NCBI GenBank assembly: GCA_902806565.1
Contig: CADCXA010000066.1
Location: forward strand, 1,612,001-1,676,000
Length of the DNA stretch: 64,000 bases
DNA from: Hypoxylon rubiginosum
Taxonomy: Eukaryota > Ascomycota > Sordariomycetes > Xylariales > Hypoxylaceae
Direction: 5' to 3'
Part shown: piece after piece, positions 1-12,296 of the stretch
Position numbering within the stretch: position 1 is the stretch's first letter
How the letters are laid out: each line of letters begins with the position of its first letter
Notes under the pieces: generated by a model
Database searches by the model: none
What the model saw: the letters and a program-made list of their open reading frames with translations, nothing else
What the model was told of the DNA's origin: nothing
Position numbers and translations under genes: made by a program

Positions 1-949
1 CAGCCGGACAGAACGGACTTAAGACACCGCTATCTGCTGCGAGCGTACCCGCACCCGCGCCCGCACCGTCGAGGCCGGCGTCCCTCCACCCACAAGCTAC
101 CATCTCCCCGATCCTGCCCGAGCACATCCCCGCCCTGCGGCGCATAACCTCCCTCCTCCTCCCCGTCAACTACCCGGACACCTTCTACCAGCGGCTCTCC
201 GACCCCCTCTCGTCGGGCGCCTTCAGCCACGTGCTCCTGTGGACCGACGACCCTTCCTCGGACGCCCCTCCCAAGGTGATCGGGGGACTCGTATGCCGCC
301 CGGAGCCCTCGCCCTTCGCGTCCTCGAAGCCGCAAGCCGGCTCCAAGACCCCCGAAGACGACGCCAAGCCCAACGCCGTATACATCCAGTCGCTGGTCCT
401 GCTCGCCCCGTACCGGCAGAACGGCCTCGCCGCCGCGCTGCTCGACGAGGTGGTGCGGCTCGCCGCCGCCGCCCCGTTCGCGTGCGGGGAGGTGTACGCG
501 CACGTGTGGACCGACAACGAGGACGGGCTGCGCTGGTACCTCGCGCGCGGGTTCGCCAAGCACGGCCAGGTCAACGGGTACTACTTCAAGCTGCGGCCCG
601 ACAGCGCCTGGATCGTGCGCCGGCCTATCGGCGGCCCCGTCAGCTCTGCCCTGGGACAGAATAGTGCCGGGGCGCCGAATGTAGCGGCAGCAGCGACGAG
701 TGTAGTCCCGCCGAGCACCACGGCCGCGGCGGCGAACCTCGTGATGAGCCAGCAGACGCCGGTGTCCACGCCGCCGGTCCTAGCAGCGACTTCTTCGTCA
801 ACCACGACGCCCGGGCCGCTCTCGCCGCCGCCGCCGCCGCTGGGGCCGCCCAGGAGCGGCGGGCCCTCGCCGAACAGGAGTCCCGGGCCGGGCATGTCGT
901 TCCAGAACGCGCGGCCGCAGACGGAGTGGAACGACCTACCGGCCGACAT

Positions 950-983
<34 letters not shown>

Positions 984-1079
984 ACGACGCCCAACAGCAA
1001 CGCGAGCTCGCGGAGCAGCTCCGTGGCGCCGCGGAAGAAGAGGGATCGCGCGTACCCCGCCGCTGCTTTCGGCAAGTAG
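1..1079 (+). CDS. NAA50-like GNAT N-acetyltransferase, 5' end outside window
   Basis: The reading frame is open from position 3 to the stop at 1077-1079 (358 residues visible); the start lies upstream of the window. The first third is a GNAT acetyltransferase fold: LLLPVNYPDTFYQ matches the NAA50/San signature (FPVxYxDxFY), LVLLAPYRQNGLAAALL is beta4 plus the acetyl-CoA pyrophosphate loop, and VYAHVWTDNEDGLRWYLARG followed by NGYYFKL matches the NAA50 C-terminal strands. NAA50 acetylates Met-starting protein N-termini, usually on the ribosome with NAA10/NAA15. After about residue 205 the protein becomes a long Pro/Ala/Gly/Ser-rich tail with a ten-glycine run and a basic end (PRKKRDR) that could be a nuclear signal. 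Metazoan NAA50 is about 170 residues and lacks this tail. It converges with the glucokinase gene. The family is fairly sure; exact NAA50 orthology is inferred. Confidence 0.8.
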
Positions 1080-1829
1080 CGTTTGCCTTGGAAGACGGGG
1101 TCGAGCGATCTATCCGAAGGCCGAGGCCTCTGAGTCTTGGAGGGTGGTGGTGTGAACTATGGGTATAAGTATGAGTATGAGTAACGAGAGCATAGGTAGT
1201 TGTCGCGTACGTGATGACGGGGGAAAAAGGGGGGAGCTAAAAAGTTTGGATGGAACACAGGCAAAGGCACTAGGATCGGTGGTATATACGTCTTGAATCA
1301 CGTTGAATAGAGAGCTGGGATTCGGATTGAATTGGTTTGTGGTTACGAGGAGTTGACAAGAAGATTCGAAAGATGGCGGTCTTCATCCTATAGATTGGAA
1401 GGGGAGGCGGAAACAGGAAACAGGAAACGATTCAGAACCGTTGAAGTCAGCTAGACGTATTCTTAAGGAGGTTGCTGGCCTTCATAATAAATAATTACCT
1501 CAAGCAGACAACTGAAATGTGAATTGACATGATGTGGCAATTTCATTCAGGATGAGAAACTGGTCATCATAAGTGCCATGTGGCAGTTATAGACGGCTAC
1601 AAATTACACACCAGCACCATTTCAATGTAAAGCGCCAAGTGCTGAAAATACACCACCAAATCGAAATTATGTAAATCAAGGTGCTCACTCAGGAGAACAT
1701 GATGTGAGATGATGATATGTCATAAGTTCTATTGCATTAGGTCATGATTGTAGGTATATACATACTCGTTCAATTCATGTAATTTTCTCTCTCTTTCTTT
1801 CATTTCTTTACTCGTGACACCTTACCTAC
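1080..1829. other. Intergenic, convergent 3' ends
   Basis: This 750-bp spacer lies between the 3' ends of the acetyltransferase (+) and glucokinase (-) genes. It is moderately AT-rich in its second half and contains no recognisable gene; it presumably holds both 3' untranslated regions and polyadenylation sites. Confidence 0.6.
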
Positions 1830-3527
1830 CTACACTATCGTAGTGGGCTCACCGGCCTCCGGGATGGCGGCGATGATCTTCTGCGCGAAGTCGTTCTTGA
1901 AGTGGTTCAGATAATCGACGACGCCCTTCCGCTCCATGTTGGCGGCGACGAGCGCGATCAGGGCGGCGCCGACGCCGCTGCCGTCCTTGGCGATGCCGAT
2001 ACGGATGCGCTTCGCGCCCTCGGGGCCGATGCCGTCGACGGCGGCGAGGGCCTCGTAGATCATGTCGCGGAAGAAGGGGTAGTGCTCGACGAGGCTGCCG
2101 TCGACGCCGATGTCGACCGGGTCGTCGCCGGCTTCCTGCAGCTTGCCGCTCTGCAGGACGACGGCGCCGAGGGCGACGGCCGAGAGCCGCGCGGCCCGGC
2201 GCCCGACGGCGTTGGCGACCGTCCGGAAGGCCTGCGCGTCCTCGAGCGACGCCGCGTAGATGTGCAGCTGCTTCTCGAGCTCCTGCCGCAGCGACGACTG
2301 GTCCGGCGTGCCGTCGGCGGCGGCGATCGACATTATCGAGCTGTCGATGCCCCATTGTTGGAACACGCCCGACTCGGGGCCGATGGTGGTGGTGGACTTC
2401 CAGTCGTTGTGGCTCGAGTTCTCGTCCTTGAACAGCGAGATCGCGGGGTTCTTGAGCATGTCAACGATGACCAGGCGGACGATCTCGCCGAGGAACATGC
2501 CCGACACCCTCTTCTCGAATATCTGGATGCCCGGGTTCACGCTCTTCTTGTCCAGCTCTATGTCGTACGAGGTGTTGGGTAATACGTTGAGCTGGTTGTC
2601 GAAGGAGCCCCACTCGGTATTTATTACCATCAGGCCGGTCGACTTATCGTAGTCGCCTTCGACGGGCTTCTTTATGTTTGTGACCTTTTCTACGTAGGCA
2701 CCATTGGTACCGGTTCCGAAGATGGCGCCCAAGAGAGTCGACGTCTTGCCCGGGGACGTGTAGGAACGGGCCATAAGCGTCCCAACAGTATCGTTCACCA
2801 GGGCAGCCACCTTGACAGGTAGGTGAAGTCTGTCGATCTCCTGTTGTAGCAAGGCACACACATCCTTGCCCACCGCGTCGGGGATATCGAAACCCTTGGT
2901 CCACCTCATAAGAGTGCCCTTATTGATGCCAACTTGTCGGACCGGAAAGCTGAAGGTGAAACCGAGCCGAAATATTTGTTCGTCTCGGTAGCCCTCCGGC
3001 GTGCTCACGGTCTGACGCCGACGAATGTGAGCCTCGAAGTGGTCCTCATGGTGAGTCCTGAGGAATAATTCAATCTGCTTAGCCAAGAACCCGAAGAGGT
3101 CGCTGGCCTGCTCCGCGACCATCATCTCCTTCGGAATTGGGATTTTGCTATATGTGAGGTTGAAGGTAGTATCGCCATTGAGGTGAATGGAACAAACTCG
3201 GAAATTCGTGCCTCCTAGGTCGACTGCTAAGTATAGCCCCTATTCCCATGTAAGCTAATTGACAACGTTTTCTAGGATGCTAGACATATAGACATACCTT
3301 CTCGGTACCGTTGGGGACGCCGGTAACGTAGGTAGGAATTTGGCTCATGCTCGTGCCGTCGTGCTCCAATCCCTCGTCTATGCGCAGGTTAGCTTTGGAT
3401 TAGACAATTGCCAGTAGGATATCACCGTACTCATTTGCCTCAAGAATTCGTGGACGCCTTTGTTCACATCATCGTCCGTATATTCGAATTGCGCAGCGAT
3501 GCGCTTCGTCTCTTCGGCGAGCGCCAT
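1830..3527 (-). CDS. GLK1: Glucokinase (hexokinase family), three exons
   Basis: ATP-dependent phosphorylation of glucose to glucose-6-phosphate in the cytosol, the entry step of glycolysis. Exons on the minus strand are 3527-3431, 3377-3298 and 3239-1830; the phases join exactly (97+80+1410 nt) to give 528 residues. The N-terminus MALAEETKRIAAQFEYTDDD followed by GLEHDGTSMSQIPTYVTGVP is of the fungal glucokinase (GlkA/GLK1) type rather than the Hxk1/2 type. Visible motifs are phosphate-1 LAVDLGGTNFRV, the sugar-binding strand LGFTFSFPVRQ, the MRWTKGFDIP loop, ALVNDTVGTLMA with the catalytic Asp, GAIFGTGTNGAY, the NTEWGSFDN glucose contact, and the C-terminal adenosine loop GIAKDGSGVGAALIALVAA. 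The start is the first ATG of exon 1 and both introns have GT-AG ends. The gene looks intact. Confidence 0.93.
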
Positions 3528-6500
3528 TGTGCGTGCGCGAGATACGGGCGGAGCAGTGGGAAAGGGGTGAGGGGACTCGCAGACGGGCTCTTGTATTACA
3601 ACAGCTGGCGGAGACGAGACAATGCGTGAAAAAGGATGCGAGGTGAGGATACGCGAATATTGAGATTTGGCGTTCGTCAGAAAAAGTTGCGCTGTCTACG
3701 AATTGGAGGGGCAGTTAGCGAGGGATACTCAAAGGTCGGAAAGTCTTGATGCGGGGCCTGGGTATGGGTTTATGAGGTATGAGGTATGTATGCATAGGTA
3801 GCTTAGCATAGGGGGGACTCAGTGGACTTAGTGTATACATGGTGTATATAGTGTGTCTAGTCTGCTAGTATACAGCGCTATGTATACCTAGGAACTAGGA
3901 ATGGGTCCAATGGGGGAAAATAGGGGAATGTTCGTGTATAGATTACTTACAAGTACGAGGATGAGAAAGATGACGGAGAAGACGCGGATAGGTGTGAGAG
4001 AAGGCTGGACTATTGGCTTGCCGTCTGGTCGGACCTTCTTGTCGCTTAAACAGTATTCGTCTTTAACGTTATCGTCGGATGTGGTAACACAGATCGACGA
4101 GGGATCATCCTCAGCTCTGGCGCTGAAGCGCCAGGCTTTAAAGGACTCGGACAACGTGGGCGCCACGGCGAGTTTCGCGGGGCTTTAGTGGGGTTGGGAC
4201 GTGATTGTCTGGAGACTCGGGGAGAGACTCGGGGAGAGTCGAAATAATCGTCATCCAACGCCTTGCAGCGAACAGCAGCCTGCAGAATGACCCCGGACTG
4301 CAAAACCGCCCTTCGAGCTATCTAGGTAGGAGCTCAAGGGGGTTGGCGATTGGATTCGATGCTTGACGGGCAAATAATAACGCAGAAACGGGCAGACTTT
4401 GCTGGTAACCGGGCCGTATAAGTGCACCACCTGCAGGTCGTCTAAGTCGCAGTGAAGGGTACGATGATATCATGGGCAGATCCACCCATGCAAGAAATCC
4501 CAGTCTAGACCTTTTCGTCTGCTTCGATCCTGACCTTTGCCCAGATAACTTTTTAGCCTGGTGAAATTAAAATTGTCCCGTGCCCAGAAAATCGAGGTGG
4601 GAACTGGAGATAGTGGCAGAAGTGGACAATGTCGTATGTCGCCGAGATAGTAGCGGCCTGTCCCGGTAACCTGGGTAGGTATATCTACGGATGTCTGTAG
4701 ATTTCCAATATCCCAATGCCAGAAAGTGGTCAGACCGGGGAGAACTAATTGTGTAGCCAGGCCGAGGTACACAAATGCGCTGTGCTGCAATTGCCAATGG
4801 AAAGGAATCCTTTGAGACCTCTATGGTTCTCTGGTTCGCGTCGGCTTATAGGTTAAAGACAAGACAAGACAAGACAAGAATTCGACCAATCGAGAGTCAG
4901 ACAACGACAGCGGATTTATTACATACGAATTGAGAAGCACGTAAAACGAGTGTTTCAAATTAGGTGAATGTCCAACAAGTATAGCAACGTCCAAGGAAAA
5001 TCCGAACAATTAGATGATAAATTTATGAGATTTATGAGATTGCGGTGAAGCAATTATGTTGGAAAGTGCCCTCCCTCCCTTGTTTCACGACCCCCTATCC
5101 TCTCCATATTTTTCTAATTAAGATGAATATGCAATAAAAGGGGCGCTTCTATCCCTCACTATGCAACTAAGGGGCTACAAATAGGGGCAGGGGTATGCCA
5201 AGCAATTCGCCCTTTGCAGAATATTTCTAGATCTTTAACGGGTCATAATCTATTACTTTTTCAGTCAGGTCATAGATAACTATTCATGTACTAAGATAAG
5301 GTGAGGGTTAAACATATCAGGAAGCATAATGGGGCCGAAAGAAAGGCAGCTTTAGTTCTAATACCAACTGATATCCTATGCTGTTGAGAGCGTTAAGGGG
5401 ATGTACCTACATGTATGCTAGCCTGACGTTCATATACCTAATATATATGTTCGTTGATCGGCTTGTTTCAAGTAAGGAGCACTCATATCACGAAGCTTCG
5501 GTAAATAATCAGAGGATAGGTAGGCTATCTGTCCACGTCATGTAGGTTAGAGGCATAGGGCTTCTAAACACGGCTGTAATCACGTGTATTCTCAGAAATG
5601 CTAACGAGAATAGTTGGCTATTATCAAAATATACCGTCGTTACGTCTTTATAAAGCTCTGCAAGAAGCTCTGAAAAGAGGAACATCAAGACGCCTTTCAA
5701 AAAGCTTGTTGTATTAGATTAGGTGCCTACCTAAGATAGGCTAGAAACGTATTGTGTATTCTTATTGCTACCTAGATAGGTAATATGTCTATCATATAAC
5801 TTGTACAGTTTGAATATGGATCAGAGGAACTAGGCGATCTTCACATACGTCGGGCGAGATGCAGGCAAAGGCCGAAAAGACAGAATGTAACTGTAGTTCT
5901 AGAGAACCAACCATCATACGGAGTGTTCTCGGCGTTCAGCCTTAGGTTTATGTATCTCTAACCTTTTGGGGCATGAGAATCTAGGCAGAAGCGTTTATTC
6001 TGCATTTTCAAAGTAACCCTACCAGTCCTAGGTCCAATGTCATTGGTGTGTGTGTCTACGCCAACTCACAAACTAGCTCAGCTGAATAAGTACGCAGTGT
6101 CTTCCATGTATTTCCCCCTTTAACTTCAGCTATTAAGATATAATGACCGTTATGCTTCACCAAGTTCCTGTTCTAGGTATTCACTCTCCTTCCTTACATC
6201 TCTCCTTTATCTTCACTCAATAGCCCTTAGGATGAGCAGTTGTACAAATGAAAGCGTACGTATTAGGTCATCGCACATGTGAGATTGGTTTCGATCAACC
6301 TCCTCATTGAATGATGAATCTCGTTAGTTCAGTAGCAGCTATCTAGCTGCTGGGAAATACAAGCCATCAGGACCTTGTGCTCATTAAACCGTGTAAGTAA
6401 CGTCAATAAACGCAAGCTGAACTTAATAGTAATTCCATGAGTACCACGAGGTATCCGTATCCAAGTAAATTCCGTTGGGAACTAAAAGGAAACTTGTTGG

Positions 6501-8948
6501 CTGCTGTAAAGATTCTGACAAATTCCCTTCGCATATCCTTCTAGTCTTCAAGGCGTAGATGGGCAATGTGGAAAAACATGGCTGCCTCACTAGACCGACA
6601 CAGGATACGGAAACTTTAGAAATCATGAGATTTATTCAATTACGATAAACCACTTACAATACATATGCCACTAGTCATTACCTTCAAGGCGTTCTTAACA
6701 CTTCCTATGAGTTAACGTCTCTACTTCTACGACTGTAAACCTTCCTCCGATGTTCCTGGGCTCTAACAACAAATGCCTTTTAACGTATTCAATCAAGCCT
6801 TGCTAAGGATGTTACATCGAGTCTGACTCAAGATTTGGAGACGTTATTTTAAAGCCATACCGGCTAGATTATTGGCCAAAGAGCAGCCCAAAGGATGGCT
6901 TCTATCATTTTATGCCCTAAATAGGAAATCTGGTACAACGATTAACGTACTCTTCTATGTTGTTTGTAAGGATAGGTACAGACGCGTCATCTCGTTTATG
7001 CACCTAGATCACGGCAAATTGAAGAGTCAAAGGACTCATCAAGAGCCGCACAGATAATAGGGGAGCTGAATCATGATGATCGATTCTCATTATGGCAAGT
7101 TAGCCCCCACGCCGCCTCGGGTGATCCCACGTATGTGACAAACTCAGAAGTCCTTCTTCGGGGATACCTTACCTACCTAAGGCATGTTGGTGGCATGTTG
7201 CGGCTCTGGACAGACCAACATCTGACCGACCGGCTGAACCAAAACCCATCACTTTCGCAATGCCTAGGATTAAAGGATGTAGAAAACTCATCACATATAA
7301 AGTACTAGCCATCTCCCCTATCTATTCGAAGCTTCATCAATCCAATTTGCCAAGTATTTCTTGCCCATTCGAACCCAACCTGCTATGTTATAATTTTTAG
7401 TTCTTTGAAGACCTGCGTAACTCATACCAAGCCATTTTAAATCGCCAAATCATAACTAAAGCCATAAACTTGTTCCAAGAAGGTGAAAAGTGTTATATTC
7501 CAACAATTTTGCAGCATTATGCTAATTATTTCCTAGTTAATTCTCGTCATTATGTCCCCACGATATTTGTAGCATCGACTTACTACGCTCGACACGCCAA
7601 AATGCAATGCGCCTGTGAAATTTACGATGGGAAAATTCATACGGCATTTGATGCAATTCGTCATATACCTATTGCGAATCACTATTATATGGAGCTCGGT
7701 AAGCTCGCGACATCACGCTTGTTCACCGAACAATAATTACATGCCAAGGCAGTATTTGTTGTTCACCGGAAATATATGCCGGGCAAAACAGCAACACGGT
7801 AGTATTTACACTGCCACATCGCCTTAAAACCCCATCTGGCACGCGCACCCTTTTTTTTCTTTCCAATTTAGTCATTGAGGGTATACAGCTAGTAGTTGAT
7901 ATTTACTATTTACATCGCCTCACGCTGAAGCAAGGTAGTCATACGCACAACACGAAAGACGCAAACGGAATACACAGCCGATGAGGGATTAGGATCGCGT
8001 CACCAATAGCCCTATAGCATGAAAAAGCGAGCAAGTCAGGTCTAAATGCCAATTACACAAAAAATGAATGGAGAAGTTGGTGGATATGTCGGACCTGGCC
8101 GAATCAAGTCTCGATATACTCACAGCCTTGAGGCATACTGTCGCCTAATATGTCCTGGTGGCTAAGCTAGCTAGCCCGACGACAAGAAAACCATGAGCGA
8201 CTGGTCCTACGAGCAGTCAATGGTGAATGTTACATATCAACATAATCTACAAGATACTTGCTCCGCTCCGCCCACGGCACATGACTCTAGCTTGACCTTC
8301 AACTCTCCTATAGCGTTTCATATAATTTCCAATGCCAAATCCTAGTCGCCCAGGAACGAAGTTTGAGCGACCGCGGATGTCAGTTCGTCCAATCTCGACG
8401 GAGAAATTGCTATAGGCTCAGATACTCGCCCTTTTTCACCGGAATGCTCCTCACCGCATCGTGCTTCACGAACCCATTACGAGCGGGACTGCTTACTTCA
8501 TGGTCACAATGGAGGGCGATGCTTGTGCGCCTACCTATGGTAGTCCATTGGATTCCAATGGTTGGGAAATAAGGAGTCGTTACCGCTGGATCGTGCTGTC
8601 CTCAGACCAGAACGCCCACAGCACTTACCGAGAGTGGCGACGTTGATGATTGAATAGAGTCATGGATAGTCCTTGGCTGTCCTTTTACTCTCAGATGCGA
8701 GAAAACGAATCAATGATGGTACCACCGAGCTACCTTGGGGATGGGCTGTGTGTCTGGCACAACCACGGGCGTGAAAATAGAAGGCGAGACAACATATATA
8801 TCCTCCTCGAAATCCCTTCCAAGATTCCTTCCAGAAGCACATCATCATCATCACCTCTCGCATAGTATTAGCTATCAAACGACATACATAAGACTCTTCA
8901 ACTGAACCCAATATTTTTCATATCAACAAACATCTTACTTTACTCACA
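3528..8948. other. Long AT-rich gene-poor intergenic region
   Basis: About 5.4 kb with no gene I can support. Positions 3528 to about 3900 should contain the glucokinase promoter and 5' UTR. A minus-strand frame near 3888-4166 has a hydrophobic segment followed by a consensus GTAAGT donor, but no ATG and no identifiable next exon. The stretch contains an AAGAC pentanucleotide repeat (4855-4880) and several TACCTACCTAAG-type motifs (near 5724 and 7165). The last 300 bp before 8949 should hold the promoter of the following small gene. Confidence 0.6.
4855..4880. repeat. AAGAC pentanucleotide microsatellite
   Basis: Five tandem copies of AAGAC lie in AT-rich intergenic DNA. No coding context. 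Confidence 0.85.
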
Positions 8949-9133
8949 ATGGGAGGTAGCGATAGCTGGTTTTGTGTATGTCGAACCTTCATAAGAATAT
9001 GAATCACAACTAACCAAAGTAGTGCCACTGCAACCACGGTCCTATGTTGATCGCAAACAACGCCTGCTGCGCAGACTGTGGCATACAGCGCTGCACGCGT
9101 TGCACAGTCGAGGCGGACCCCTTGGCCAAATAA
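8949..9133 (+). CDS. 45-residue cysteine-rich small protein, two exons
   Basis: Exon 1 is 8949-8975 (nine codons from ATG) and exon 2 is 9023-9133, separated by a 47-nt intron with a GTATGT donor, a CTAACC branch point and a TAG acceptor; both joins are phase 0. The product is 45 residues with eight cysteines. CxxC pairs are visible at Cys9/Cys12, Cys25/Cys28 and Cys33/Cys36, with a WFCCHCNHGPM block near the N-terminus. The arrangement W-x-C-x(2)-C-x(2)-GPM followed by later CxxC pairs resembles small fungal zinc-ribbon-like proteins of unknown function, so zinc binding is a plausible inference. There is no signal peptide, so it is probably intracellular. A pyrimidine- and CAT-rich leader precedes the ATG, and the start context (CACAATGGG) is good. 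Function is unknown. Confidence 0.72.
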
Positions 9134-12100
9134 TCGAATGGTTTGGCGCCGAAAGGGAGTCGAGTTAGAAGAGCTGGCCTTCAGAAGAATATCAGCACAC
9201 TAAATACCTACCTACCTAAGGTATTGAGAATATGGTTTCCATCCTTCTAGCTCGACGACCCTCGCCGCCACTCCTTACAGCAACACTATGTACTCGACCT
9301 TTTACCGATGAGCACGAGTACACACACGGGGCACGATTTGGCATTACACCTTCTTTCAACAATTTTTCCTTGCTCGTCTGCTTTCACTATACAATATTCG
9401 GCTTTGGCCCGGGACGACGACAGATACCCCAATACCCACTAGACACGGCTTAGACGGTAGACCGCCAGCGGAAACGATTTCATTTAATCATCGGCATCTA
9501 GACAGGTTAGAAGAAAAGAGAGCAATACGGGAAAACATTGGGAGAAAAGGGGGAGGAAAAAGTTTAAAAGATTAAAAAAAAAAGAGTTCTTTTCATTTGT
9601 ACCGGAGTATTTGGTTTTGTTTTCCCCTTTTCTTTTGTAGAGGTATCTCATATGTCATTTCAATTCATGCTCATACTTAGTTAGAAACATTCGTTTATAA
9701 TGCCAATATCTGTCTCACAAATTTTATATGCTTTCGTACTTACTGGTCTTCAAGAGATAACCTAAGATTCCTTTTCGTAGACTTCAAGTTATAGGGGTAA
9801 TGCGTCCCATCTCGATAATAGACTTAGAAATAATCTGTTTATCTCCTATTTTGACCATATGACTTAATCGATTGCTACCTACGGGTTAAAATGACGATGC
9901 TATCGAGAAGACCTTTCCCTAATTCACTTTACTATAGTTTTCCTAAATTGGTCTTGGAAATGCTATTAGACCTTAGGTAGTCCTCTTATGCCATCTCTAC
10001 CTAGTATCGGAATTACAATTGAGACGTAGCGACTTAGCAGAGAAAGACTTGCCTCTCCCGCTCTTTCTAAGTCTCATCTATCATGTGTAAAAGCATGTAA
10101 GCCGGTCCACTTCCCTAGCGACAGTGGCAATGCTCAAAAAACAGTCTATCCCACTTTTCGTATTTCGGTGTGCACCTAGTATAATCTAGATCACACCGGA
10201 ATCAAAGAATGATAATGTGCCCGCCTAGAAATTAATTGGTATTGAATGAGCGGTCTCTATAATCACGGGTTTGTCGTTGGATTGGGGTTGTAAGATTGAT
10301 GGGCCAGTGGGCGGGCGTAATTGGCTATTCGTTATGGCCATTCAGGGGTGCCGGATGGCTTCTCGGCAAAGAAGACGAAGCCTGGATGGGCTTCTAGAAC
10401 AACAAATCACGAATCCTTCTGTTGCTCTAGCCACTTAGAAGCTCAGGGTAAGCTGAACGGGTTCTCGTAACACGTGGGCGTAGGGCCAATTCCTGGGGCG
10501 TGCGCGAATGAGGCGGTTGAGGCTAAGGCGTAAATTCAACGTCGCCTCGACGAACTCGCATCTCCGCAACATCTCGTGATGAGCGATGTATGTAGGGGCG
10601 CGTTACGATGAACATGTTCTTCCGCTTCAGATCTCGGGTCCTGCCTAATAATAGTTAGGTAGGACTCGGTGAATGAGCTAGGCAGAATAGGGTGTACCTA
10701 CCTCATCATTTCGACGAGGCTCTCAACTTGAATTGCTTGGGTCTTGGGCATCGATGCGCCTTGCATTGCCCTATGTCCTCCGCTGGGCGCCGGTTCCCAC
10801 TCATAGGCTCACGGGTTGCCTTTACTCTTCATCAATTGAATCCCTCAACACACCGCTGGATACCTACGTCTCGGCCGGGGCCGCTGTGTTTGATGGCATC
10901 TCAATGTGCAAGCGACAAACCCTAGTGTTGTACCAGTGGCGACATGTTGAAACGAAGCTGTCCTGAATCAGGCGAAGCACTGTCACGACAACATAAAAAT
11001 TTCATGAGCAGATGGCGGAGCCTATGCCTACTTGCAAGTTATCCCGCTTCGTCAAAGGATGGCTTCCGAATGGACACGTTGGCGAAGCCAGTAGGCAAAC
11101 AATCAACGTCTGGGTAACTTCGCCACAACTATCGATACAACCATTTGTTGAGATACTGTGATTTCTCCTTATTCCGAATCATGTGCAGGAATCATTATAT
11201 TAAAAAGAACAGGAATTGACAGCCTCGCGCCGCCGTTGGAAGCGGTGTAAGCGATGACGTTCTCTAGGACGGCTAGGCACGCAAGCTCTGGAACATTGCC
11301 CTTTTGTTCTTTCCTGCGGGGCAGAAAATGAATAAGCTTAGCTATTCAGTCAAACAAAGTCGATGGATGACGAAGTATTCCCGCTTGAGAGGTTGTAGGC
11401 TGAGCATGGCGCATCCGTTGTCACGAAGACAAGAGTTGGGGTGGTCGTGTGTGCGAATATGAAGATTGAATTGATATCAAGAAACGAAGGCCTCTACCAC
11501 AGAGTGAAGTTCGGACTTTGGAGACAAAGGCTCGGAGCCGACTTCGCCCATTATCAGATGCGGGATAAACAAAAGATCGGCATACTGCTTGGAAACGGGC
11601 TCCTCCTAGGTTAATGTGATGAAGTCGTTATAACCTACCTATCCACCAACGTTGGTGATTCTGAGTATGACTATAATTAAACGAAACGACGTTTATTGCA
11701 AATATATGAGATGGGATTGGCGCTTCTCTCTCCCTTACGTATCGCAGTATCGTGAAATGACGACTCGTCTCCGCATTCCTCCCCCCTTGCTGCCCCTCTT
11801 TTCCATGGGATCTCCCCTCGTTTACCCCACACGAGACGAATGCTGATAAAGTTCCCGAACAACAGCTTAAGACGTTCTATCCATGGATAGACCATGGTGC
11901 TTCGAGGGCCTGGCACTGCCGTATTCAAAAGCGGGCGAAGAACCATGGCCGGCATGGCCTTGGTAAGGTCATCCGGGCTCTTGCAGCAGCGCTGCTGGGG
12001 AGCGTGCTGTGCTCTCACGAGGGTCAACCTTTCTCCCCGTACGATGGCGCCTGCGCGTTGGAGTTCCCGAGCGTCAACTGCCGGATTCCGAGACTCCTCA

Positions 12101-12296
12101 GACGTGAGGGACCGAAAAATTAGTGGGAATGGGGGATGACAGAGAATTACATAAGGTCCCGACGATCTACTCGAAACCTTTGGGACGAATCTTTTAACTA
12201 GTCTGCGATTTCGACTATTGTATTGTGGTCTTCTCTGCCCATCGCTCTCCCTCTCTCCAGCTCACCCCTCGAATGTTAGCTTTGCCCCTCGTGACC
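9134..12296. other. Intergenic region without recognisable genes
   Basis: About 3.2 kb. A TACCTACCTACCTAAGGTA motif lies at 9205-9223 and an A/G-rich stretch near 9510-9590. Several short open frames exist (for example 11677-12027 minus and 11894-12139 plus), but they start with non-ATG codons or show no family resemblance. The final few hundred bases should carry the dioxygenase promoter. Confidence 0.55.

Noticed and set aside
3888..4303. Minus-strand frames with a hydrophobic segment followed by a GTAAGT donor
   Set aside because: The frames begin at GTG or TTG, a stop lies upstream in frame, and no convincing second exon exists before the glucokinase promoter.
8363..8646. Two overlapping plus-strand frames before the small cysteine-rich gene
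   Set aside because: Different frames of the same stretch, no motif, and they fall in the region expected to be upstream regulatory DNA.
11677..12139. Overlapping frames of 80-116 codons on both strands upstream of the dioxygenase
   Set aside because: The minus-strand frame starts at a non-ATG codon, neither has recognisable motifs, and the position fits a promoter.
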